A stretch of DNA of 12,520 nucleotides from Actinomycetota bacterium (GTDB lineage: Bacteria > Actinomycetota > Actinomycetes > Actinomycetales > Microbacteriaceae): contig RFNI01000054.1 in NCBI GenBank assembly GCA_009927245.1, positions 1 to 12,520 of the forward strand. The letters are read 5' to 3'. Position 1 is the first letter of the stretch. Each line of letters begins with the position of its first letter. The notes under the pieces were generated by a model. That model had not been told where the DNA came from. It worked only from the letters and a program-made list of their open reading frames with translations, and searched no databases. Shown one piece after another: positions 1 to 5,698 of this stretch. A program made the translations under genes and the position numbers.

Positions 1-52
1 AGCCGACCCATCCACAACTAAGGCTAATGCAGATGAGGGTGAAGTAAAAGGC
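1..52. other. left edge, unassigned
   Basis: This is the 52 nt downstream of the RNase H/phosphatase gene. The plus strand has one frame open from base 2 (starting Ala-Asp-Pro-Ser-Thr-Thr), which could be the tail of a gene entering from the left. However, it stays open to a TGA at 167-169, deep inside the clearly real minus-strand gene, so openness alone proves little. The minus strand shows no clear start. I see no terminator-like hairpin here. Confidence 0.3.
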
Positions 53-1243
53 TTAGAGGTGACTGGTGTAGTTGACGGTAGTGATTTCGGCGGCTTCTTC
101 ACCCCAGAAACGAAGAACAGTAATCGAGCAAGGGGCTACGCTCACCCTCCAGTAGATTGGCCAGTCTGACACCGTTGCCGCCTTGATAAAGCCTCTAATG
201 GGCATTACATGGCTCACAACAACTACTGTCTGACCTTCATACTGCTCGAGGATGCGATCTCTGCCTCGTTGAACTCGAACATCGAATTCTTCTAGGGACT
301 CTCCACCAGGAGGTGCAATCTGCACATCTCCTCGCCAAGCGTTGTATTGCTCAGGCCATCTTGCAGCGACCTCTTGGTTGGTGTGACCATCCCATTCACC
401 AAAAGCAATCTCAGCAATGTCATCCTCGGTGCTGACTGAGAGCCCCAACTGATCGGCAATAACCTTTGCGGTTTCCCTGGTTCTAGCAATCGGCGAACTA
501 ATAATTGCGCTCGGTGGCACTAACTTTGCGAAGACAGAACTGTTACCAACCTTGGCTATTTCAAGAGCAACTTTCCGCGCATCTTCTCTACCAAGTTCAG
601 ATAACTGTGGGTCTTCCCCACCGCGACCTGAGAGCTTATGAGTTTCAGTAAGCGCAGTTCTACCATGTCTAACCAGAATGACTGTGGTCAACTTCTTAGT
701 CACGTTACGAGGTGCTCTAACTGAGCTTGGTAACTCTGGGTTGTATTCAAGATCTGCAGCAGTGTTCTTGCTAGCAAGAGTTACGACATTGATTGTCGAA
801 GTGCCAGGTTCGCCGACGAACTTCCTAGTGACACTAGATTCTGCATCCATAGCTTCATTGGCAAGTGAATCCGCCTTTGAGTTCTGTTCTCTTGGAATCC
901 ATTCGAAGCTTACATCTCTAGAGCCAATAGCTTTAGCCATCAGAACGGACAGCTCCTGCATACCTTCGTTCTTTATCTTCCAACGCCCAGACATCTGCTC
1001 AACTACAAGTTTGCTGTCCATCCGGACAAGAAGCCTTGCTTCAGGTGCTATTTCGTTTGCTAATTCAATAGCTGCAAGCACTGCCTTGTATTCAGCAACG
1101 TTGTTGGTTGCTACTCCAATGAATAGTGCAATCTCGGCAAGGATAGTGCCGGAGTCAAAGTCGATCAGGACGGCACCGGAACCAGCTGGTCCTGGATTGC
1201 CTCTAGAACCACCGTCAGCTTCGATTAGTACTCTTTGAGTCAT
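53..1243 (-). CDS. bifunctional RNase HI / histidine (acid) phosphatase
   Basis: The product is about 396 aa with two domains. The N-terminal RNase HI domain (about 1-135) has the acidic catalytic set at D10 (ADGGSRGNPGPAG), E51 (NNVAEYKA), D76 (RMDSK) and D125 (NSKADSLANEA); it would cut the RNA strand of RNA:DNA hybrids. A linker of about 50 residues leads to a phosphoglycerate-mutase/CobC-like histidine phosphatase domain from about residue 187, with the RHG signature at 192-194, an SSPIARTRETA segment and a later SHV histidine. The architecture is that of Mycobacterium tuberculosis Rv2228c, described as RNase HI plus alpha-ribazole (CobC-type) phosphatase. I chose ATG 1243 over the upstream start at 1264 because the RNase H fold begins directly after MTQ and this ATG overlaps the previous stop as ATGA, suggesting translational coupling. 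It is the last gene of the minus-strand cluster. The natural phosphatase substrate is unknown here; no cobalamin gene is nearby. Confidence 0.93.
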   Translation of the reverse strand: MTQRVLIEADGGSRGNPGPAGSGAVLIDFDSGTILAEIALFIGVATNNVAEYKAVLAAIELANEIAPEARLLVRMDSKLVVEQMSGRWKIKNEGMQELSVLMAKAIGSRDVSFEWIPREQNSKADSLANEAMDAESSVTRKFVGEPGTSTINVVTLASKNTAADLEYNPELPSSVRAPRNVTKKLTTVILVRHGRTALTETHKLSGRGGEDPQLSELGREDARKVALEIAKVGNSSVFAKLVPPSAIISSPIARTRETAKVIADQLGLSVSTEDDIAEIAFGEWDGHTNQEVAARWPEQYNAWRGDVQIAPPGGESLEEFDVRVQRGRDRILEQYEGQTVVVVSHVMPIRGFIKAATVSDWPIYWRVSVAPCSITVLRFWGEEAAEITTVNYTSHL

Positions 1244-1953
1244 CGAACTATGAAAGCCTGGCACTCAGGGCAGATGCCTAGTTCGTCTTCAACCAAATCG
1301 TTGATGCTGTCGATCACATTTGCTGTTAGCCCCATGCGACAGGCTGTGCAGGATCGGTTCTCTATCTGCCCAACAGCTACCTGTCTTGCAGAAAGAGCTG
1401 AATACTTTTTCAAAACTTCCTCAGATACCTTCGCAACCAAAATCTCACGGTCAGCTGTTAGCTTGCGCCCTCTGGTCTTGAGGTCATCGATGGTGGTTTG
1501 AATCTCTTGCTGAAGTTCATCCAGTTCCTTAGAGTTCTGCTCTTTACGCGAGGAAACTTCAGTAAGGACAGCCTGCGCGTTTTCAATCTCAGCAAGCAGT
1601 TCCAACTCAGCATCTTCAAGATCGGACTTCCTGCGTTGAAGAGATTCAATTTCACTCTGTAAGCCCTGTGCATCCTTTGGTGATGAGGTTTGCAATAAAC
1701 GGTCTTTGTCTTTGGCGATACGTTCCTCAACTAAATGAAGATCGTCATCTGCTCTGAGCTGTGCGGACTGTAGGTTCTCAACGACAGTCCTGGCGGCAAT
1801 CAGTTCACCTGCCAGTTCACTCTGCTTTGCACGTAGGTCGACTAAATCCTTGGATTCAATTGACTTGATGATCTCCTGCTTGATGTGACCGATTTCGAGA
1901 TCAACTTCGCTGAGTTTCAGAAGCGCTGACTGTGATGCCTTATCCAGTTTCAT
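1240..1953 (-). CDS. coiled-coil C4-type zinc-ribbon protein (DUF164 family)
   Basis: The product is 237 aa. Residues about 10-185 are almost continuous heptad-like helix, rich in E, K, L, Q and R, predicted as a long antiparallel coiled coil. The C-terminus carries a zinc ribbon with C202-x2-C205 (SCTACRMGL) and C228-x2-C231 (GICPECQAF), the arrangement of the DUF164/CT398-like family. The sequence suggests a zinc-binding, possibly nucleic-acid-binding or scaffolding role; the biochemical function is not established. The start is ATG 1953 with AAGGAA about 7 nt upstream, overlapping the Nif3 stop region. It lies 11 nt after the Nif3-like gene and overlaps the RNase H/phosphatase start by 4 bp. 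The same three families sit together in Mycobacterium (Rv2230c-Rv2229c-Rv2228c), which supports a shared cellular job that has not been defined. Confidence 0.9.
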   Translation of the reverse strand: MKLDKASQSALLKLSEVDLEIGHIKQEIIKSIESKDLVDLRAKQSELAGELIAARTVVENLQSAQLRADDDLHLVEERIAKDKDRLLQTSSPKDAQGLQSEIESLQRRKSDLEDAELELLAEIENAQAVLTEVSSRKEQNSKELDELQQEIQTTIDDLKTRGRKLTADREILVAKVSEEVLKKYSALSARQVAVGQIENRSCTACRMGLTANVIDSINDLVEDELGICPECQAFIVR

Positions 1954-1964
1954 GAACTATTCCT

Positions 1965-2798
1965 TTAGTTACTCTTAGGTGCGTTCATTAGAAAATCAAA
2001 CACATCGGTACGAGTCTCGCAGATCTCAATCTCAACTGTTGGCGCAACAGCTGTTAGTTCACTCTTAGCTTGTTCAAGCCAGAGGAACTCTGCAGCCCAG
2101 TGGGAGATGTCAATTAGCGCAAAATCTTTATCTCTTGCTTTCGCAAGTTCAAGTATCTCCTGTGCCGGGTGGTGTCGAAGATCAGAAGTGATATAAACAT
2201 CAGCTCCGCTATCCAAAGCTAGACGTAGGTAAGAATCTCCAGCTCCAGCACAGAGAGCAACAGTCTGTACCTTCTGGTTGAAATCTCCGGCAACTCTCAC
2301 TCCAGTTGCGGTCGCAGGTAGAGCAGCGTTTAGCCTTGACGCTAATTCACCGAGAGTGATCGGCTCAGGAAGTTTGCCTAACTTGCCGATACCGTGAACA
2401 CCGTCTGCATACTCGTGAAGTGGCTTTGCACCAGTGAGGCCAATTGCGTTAGCTAGGGCTGCGGAAGTTCCGGTTGGAACTGCATCAGAGTTTGTGTGTG
2501 CTGAATAAAGTGCGATGCCTGATTTGATTAAATTTGCAAGAACACTTCCTTTAGAGGTGTCCTCTGCAACGCTGGTAACAGATTTCAACAGAAGTGGGTG
2601 GTGGGCGAAGATTAGGTTTGCACCTACTTCTACCGCATAGTCAACAACCTCAGAGGTGACATCTACCGTTAGCAGAACCTTAGTTACGTTCTGCTTTTTA
2701 TCTCCCGAAACCAGACCAACGACATCCCATTCTTCGGCATTCTGAACTGGCCAGAGTTTCTCAATAGAACCAATCAGTGAATCTAATTGAACTGACAT
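1965..2798 (-). CDS. Nif3-like dinuclear metal-binding protein (DUF34/NIF3)
   Basis: The product is 277 aa, the usual length of the short Nif3 form without the middle PII-like insertion. Metal ligands typical of the family are visible: H66 and H67 in AHHPLL, D105 with H101 in SAHTNSD, and H233 and E237 in DISHWAAEFL. A second conserved stretch, ITSDLRHHPAQE (about 203-214), lies in the C-terminal half. Proteins of this family are often labelled GTP cyclohydrolase I type 2, but that activity is uncertain, and I infer only a metal-dependent hydrolase-like fold. Its ATG shares one base with the stop of the permease gene (TAATG), so translation is probably coupled. The next gene begins 11 nt downstream. 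Confidence 0.92.
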   Translation of the reverse strand: MSVQLDSLIGSIEKLWPVQNAEEWDVVGLVSGDKKQNVTKVLLTVDVTSEVVDYAVEVGANLIFAHHPLLLKSVTSVAEDTSKGSVLANLIKSGIALYSAHTNSDAVPTGTSAALANAIGLTGAKPLHEYADGVHGIGKLGKLPEPITLGELASRLNAALPATATGVRVAGDFNQKVQTVALCAGAGDSYLRLALDSGADVYITSDLRHHPAQEILELAKARDKDFALIDISHWAAEFLWLEQAKSELTAVAPTVEIEICETRTDVFDFLMNAPKSN

Positions 2799-4945
2799 TA
2801 TTCCTGTCCAAGGAAGATGTTGTTTAGTTGTTCTCTTCTTGACTCAACCTGCAGTACTTCGCGTTCCTGTTTTCTGATTTCAGGGATACGAACAATCAAA
2901 GTCAAAACGACGCCAGCAGCAACCGAGATCAAGAATCCAATTGGTGCAGAGTATTCGTTTCTGTCCAAACCGATTGATTCCAAACCGAAACCAGTGAAAT
3001 CAAGGCCCTTCAGATTAACTGGGATGAAAGCAATTGCTGAGGCAACTGAGACTAGCCAGGATGAAATCGAGATGATGCTGAAGCGCTTATAGAAACCATA
3101 AGAGCGGCTTAGTGAAAGCTCGTGGTAAGCGATTCTTCTCAGTGCAACATCCGTGACCAACATTCCGATCCAGCCAGCGCTAAACAATGAAACCAGGATG
3201 AAAATGTTCACTAAGTAGTTCAGAGCAACATTCAACGGTTGAGCTGAGAAGAGAACAAGTGCGCCGATCACAACTACGACAGTTAGAAGTGAAGCTGAAA
3301 TTCTCTTGACTGGAAGCAAGGCTGAGAGATCCAGAGCAGCAGTCTTGAGAGTCAACAAGAGAGCGTAGGTAAGTGTGACAGCAACTCCAATTACGAGAGA
3401 AATTCTTGAGTACTGAGGCAATTCCATAACAATCACTAGTAGCGCGTTGAGATCCAAGGGAACAATTACCGCGAGCTGTTTAGCGCGAGGACCAAGCCAA
3501 CTAAGAGCAGCAATGGCAACAAGTGCAGGGATAACGAAGTTAGCAATTGCAACCCAACCGAACACTCGAAGCCCACGCTCACGCATAGGAATTGCCTTAG
3601 CAAGGTTTGGAGCGACAGCTGCCCAAAGAACAGTAACCACCATAACCACCAGCGCAAAACCAAGCAGTGATTCTTTGGATGAAATCTCAGAAACTCCAGG
3701 AGTTACCAGAGCAAGGTTCTTAGAAGAGATTCCAATTAGAGCAACCAGAATTGCTGCAAGCGCTGCTGAACTAAGAGCAATTTGTAGCACTCGTGAAGCG
3801 ACTCCCCTAATGAAACCGATCGCTGTGACTAGTAGCACTGCAATCGCAGAAGCTATTAGCCCAACAGTTAGGTTGAATGAACCGATCGAAGTTACGCTCT
3901 CAGTCAAGTTAGGAATGCTTGAATCTGTTCCGTTGATCACCAGTGCGGTGAAGGCAACGAGCAATGCTGCAACTGTTGCTCTAACGATGAAAACTAGAGT
4001 TCCAGGAATCGCATTACCCCAAACACCGAAGACAGCTCGGGAAACGATTGATGTTGATAGTCCGCTTCGCTTTCCAGCAAGGCTTGCAGTAGCGATCACA
4101 GTTCCTGCAACAAAGTAACCGGCAAAAAGATCTGCGATAACAGCGTTAGCACTCAAACCAAAAGTGATTAGCAACCAGGTTAGAAGAACAGGAACAATAG
4201 TCGCGCTGACACCCAACCACACAAGAAGTTGAGAAACTGGCTTTCTGTTTCTGTGCTCGTCAGATGGAATCAAAGTATTGCTAGTCGCATCTACTTCAGC
4301 TTCTGGATGTGTATTGCTTTCGTTGTCCAACTCTTCTAGTGCTGTCATCTCTTCTTCAGCTGCTGCACTTGAAAGTAAGTGTTCAAACTCATCCTCAGTT
4401 TCAGTGCCAACTGGTTCAACAGGAGTTGACTCAACGAGTGACCAACCCTGAACTTCTTTTTGCTCTTCAGGAATGGTTTCCTCTAGAACATTTTCTGCAA
4501 CTATAGCTTCTTCTTCGATAGCTTCTTCTTCGATAGCTTCTTCAACTTCAATGACTTCTTCAACTGGAGTCTCTGCAACTACAGTCTCCTGAACTCCTTC
4601 TTCTTCAGGATCTGGTTGAGTAAACCAAGAGAATGAACCAGTTGTGGTGGTTACTTCTTCAACTACAGGTTCGCTTTCAACCTGAGGAAGTGCTGAAAGG
4701 CCAGACTGAGTTCTTCTAAAGTTTTCAGCTGCACGCAGGGCTTCTGGGGATCCGTTGGCTTCCATTTGCTCAAGCCACTCTTCGATTTCTCTATCTTCTT
4801 GAGCTCTAAGAGCTTCCTGAGCTACGACAAGGTCCATCATGGCCTCAAGGCCCATGCGTGTGGAGGTTGCGTATTCGACTCTGGCAGCGAGTTCTTCGTA
4901 TGTTAAAGACTTGCGAACGGGAGGTTGATATTGGTTGGATTCCAT
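2798..4945 (-). CDS. NCS1-type (purine/cytosine permease family) transporter with long acidic N-terminal extension
   Basis: The product is about 715 aa. From about residue 240 it has 12 or 13 hydrophobic segments. The stretch SGLSTSIVSRAVFGVWGN (about 296-313) after the second segment is the family hallmark (compare SGLPT...RxxFGxxGN of cytosine/purine/allantoin permeases), and the late segment ending GMLVTDVALRR matches the conserved end of TM10. It should be an inner-membrane cation-coupled symporter; the substrate cannot be read from the sequence. Residues 1-235 are hydrophilic: a charged helical part (about 15-80), then a strongly acidic, Thr/Pro-containing region with a pentapeptide repeat EEEAI. 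NCS1 proteins are usually about 400-500 aa, so the extension is unusual. I chose ATG 4945 over an in-frame TTG at 4951; neither has a strong ribosome site. It heads the cluster with the Nif3, zinc-ribbon and RNase H genes, which gives no transport context, so it may work as a sensor or divergent transporter. Confidence 0.8.
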   Translation of the reverse strand: MESNQYQPPVRKSLTYEELAARVEYATSTRMGLEAMMDLVVAQEALRAQEDREIEEWLEQMEANGSPEALRAAENFRRTQSGLSALPQVESEPVVEEVTTTTGSFSWFTQPDPEEEGVQETVVAETPVEEVIEVEEAIEEEAIEEEAIVAENVLEETIPEEQKEVQGWSLVESTPVEPVGTETEDEFEHLLSSAAAEEEMTALEELDNESNTHPEAEVDATSNTLIPSDEHRNRKPVSQLLVWLGVSATIVPVLLTWLLITFGLSANAVIADLFAGYFVAGTVIATASLAGKRSGLSTSIVSRAVFGVWGNAIPGTLVFIVRATVAALLVAFTALVINGTDSSIPNLTESVTSIGSFNLTVGLIASAIAVLLVTAIGFIRGVASRVLQIALSSAALAAILVALIGISSKNLALVTPGVSEISSKESLLGFALVVMVVTVLWAAVAPNLAKAIPMRERGLRVFGWVAIANFVIPALVAIAALSWLGPRAKQLAVIVPLDLNALLVIVMELPQYSRISLVIGVAVTLTYALLLTLKTAALDLSALLPVKRISASLLTVVVVIGALVLFSAQPLNVALNYLVNIFILVSLFSAGWIGMLVTDVALRRIAYHELSLSRSYGFYKRFSIISISSWLVSVASAIAFIPVNLKGLDFTGFGLESIGLDRNEYSAPIGFLISVAAGVVLTLIVRIPEIRKQEREVLQVESRREQLNNIFLGQE
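4503..4543 (-). repeat. 15-bp in-frame tandem repeat coding EEEAI
   Basis: The unit ATAGCTTCTTCTTCG (plus strand) is present as two full copies (4503-4517, 4518-4532) and an 11-bp partial copy (4533-4543). On the minus strand it encodes repeated Glu-Glu-Glu-Ala-Ile in the acidic arm of the permease. The unit length is a multiple of three, so copy-number change by slippage would keep the frame. Confidence 0.9.
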
Positions 4946-4958
4946 AGGCAAATCTTAC

Positions 4959-4988
4959 CGCCGAGGCATATACCTATGCCTCAAGGCG
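4959..4988. repeat. perfect inverted repeat between tRNA-Val and permease gene
   Basis: GAGGCATA (4963-4970), loop TACC, TATGCCTC (4975-4982) forms a perfect 8-bp stem, extended by CGCC (4959-4962) with GGCG (4985-4988) across a 2-nt AA bulge. It lies 13 nt upstream of the permease ATG and 15 nt downstream of the tRNA 3' end, both on the minus strand. No T-run follows the stem on the minus strand (GTAAGATTTGCC), so a classical terminator is unlikely. It could be an operator, a 5'-UTR hairpin blocking ribosome access, or a processing signal. Confidence 0.65.
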
Positions 4989-5003
4989 ATAAAAGTCGAA
5001 AAG

Positions 5004-5076
5004 TGGGCCCTACCGGGCTCGAACCGATGACATCCACGGTGTAAGCGTGGCGCTCTACCAACTGAGCTAAAGGCCC
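5004..5076 (-). tRNA. tRNA-Val (anticodon UAC)
   Basis: The 73-nt cloverleaf is complete. Acceptor GGGCCTT pairs with AGGGCCC (one G-T pair), followed by discriminator A. D-arm GCTC/GAGC has the AGTTGGTA loop. Anticodon arm CCACG-CTTACAC-CGTGG gives anticodon TAC, reading GUA valine codons. The T-arm is ATCGG-TTCGAGC-CCGGT. The 3' CCA is not encoded (ACTTTT follows), as is common in actinobacteria. It lies between the peroxiredoxin gene and the permease cluster, on the same strand. Confidence 0.97.
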
Positions 5077-5110
5077 GACTCTCGACGCAGCGCCATGTAG
5101 CGCTTAGAAA

Positions 5111-5135
5111 ACTATACCCTAGGCTAAGCGGTCAA
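5111..5135 (-). promoter_or_regulatory. weak candidate promoter for tRNA-Val
   Basis: On the minus strand TATAGT (5111-5116) is a good -10 match and TTGACC (5130-5135) a good -35 match, but they are only 13 nt apart instead of about 17. The -10 lies 34 nt before the tRNA 5' end, and the candidate overlaps the end of the peroxiredoxin gene. The -10 alone may suffice; otherwise the tRNA is read through from the peroxiredoxin gene. Confidence 0.3.
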
Positions 5136-5588
5136 TGTTGCCAGAGCGCGATCGTATTCATCAAGAGAACGAGCTTGGCCTGGAGCGGTAACAAACTTGG
5201 AGGCCAAAACACCGTCTTTATCAATAACAAAGGTTGCTCGGTTAGAGATTCCGTGCTCCTCTAGGAACACTCCGTAATCCTTGGCAACCTGACCATGAGG
5301 CCAGAAATCAGCCAAAACAGAGAAGTTATAGCCCTCGTGCTCAGCAAAAACCTTCTGAACGTACTTGCTGTCCACTGAAATAGCCAGCAATTCAACCTCA
5401 TTTGACTCAAAACGAGCGAAATTGTCTCTAATCTCGCATAGTTCACCAGTGCAAATCCCTGAGAAAGACAGTGGGTAGAAGACCAAAACGACTGGTTTGA
5501 CTCCCCTGAACTGGCTCAGAGTGACGTCTTCGCCGAACTGGTTCGGCAGGGTAAAGTCTGGGGCTAGATCACCGATTAGTAGTGACAT
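5124..5588 (-). CDS. AhpE/Bcp-type peroxiredoxin
   Basis: The product is 154 aa, a cytoplasmic thiol peroxidase reducing hydrogen peroxide, organic peroxides or peroxynitrite. The active site reads FYPLSFSGICTGEL, with peroxidatic C46 (S43 in the usual Thr/Ser position) and the supporting arginine R117 in GISNRATFVID. The LADFWPHGQVAKDYGVF segment and overall length closely resemble Mycobacterium tuberculosis AhpE, a 1-Cys enzyme. Unlike that protein it has a second cysteine, C51, giving the C-x4-C spacing of atypical 2-Cys Bcp enzymes, so an intramolecular disulfide is plausible. A strong AAGGAG lies 5 nt before ATG 5588. The gene is divergent from aceE across about 110 bp and is followed by tRNA-Val. 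Confidence 0.93.
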   Translation of the reverse strand: MSLLIGDLAPDFTLPNQFGEDVTLSQFRGVKPVVLVFYPLSFSGICTGELCEIRDNFARFESNEVELLAISVDSKYVQKVFAEHEGYNFSVLADFWPHGQVAKDYGVFLEEHGISNRATFVIDKDGVLASKFVTAPGQARSLDEYDRALATLTA

Positions 5589-5698
5589 GAAAACTCCTTA
5601 GTAGGTTTAGGGGCTAATCCAAATAAGCACTGCGAACAAACCCTAAACTTAGTTAGGGCCCGAACAGGGCTAGGTTACCATTTTTGCTTGAAGACGCC
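5589..5698. promoter_or_regulatory. divergent peroxiredoxin/aceE promoter region
   Basis: This non-coding stretch separates two divergent genes, so it should hold promoters in both directions. Plus-strand TANNNT -10 candidates are TAAACT (5644-5649) and TAGGTT (5671-5676); the latter would start transcription near 5683. I see no good -35 for either. On the minus strand, AAGGAG (5594-5599) is the peroxiredoxin ribosome site. The region is dominated by the inverted repeats listed separately. Confidence 0.5.
5605..5658. repeat. nested inverted repeats GTTTAGGG / CCCTAAAC / TTAGGG
   Basis: GTTTAGGG (5605-5612) is inverted as CCCTAAAC (5641-5648), 28 nt apart. The second arm also forms CCCTAA (5641-5646), 6-nt loop, TTAGGG (5653-5658). 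Three related half-sites in alternating orientation between divergent promoters look like an operator, possibly looping or cooperative. The same 8-mer recurs before fabH and acpP. The binding protein is unknown. Confidence 0.5.

Noticed and set aside
2..169. open frame on the plus strand from the left edge
   Set aside because: It overlaps over 110 bp of the phosphatase C-terminus, which is conserved to its last residues (NYTSHL); at most the first 52 nt could belong to another gene.
678..1238. 186-codon open frame on the plus strand
   Set aside because: It lies wholly antisense to the RNase H/phosphatase gene, whose catalytic motifs are intact; Ser/Ala-rich composition is typical of a mirror frame.
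3447..4118. 223-codon open frame on the plus strand
   Set aside because: It is antisense to the permease membrane core, which has clear hydrophobic segments and the NCS1 signature. The Thr/Ala/Ser/Ile-rich product is a mirror frame.
4959..4988. intrinsic terminator for tRNA-Val
   Set aside because: The stem is good but no T-run follows on the minus strand, and the hairpin is immediately before a gene start.
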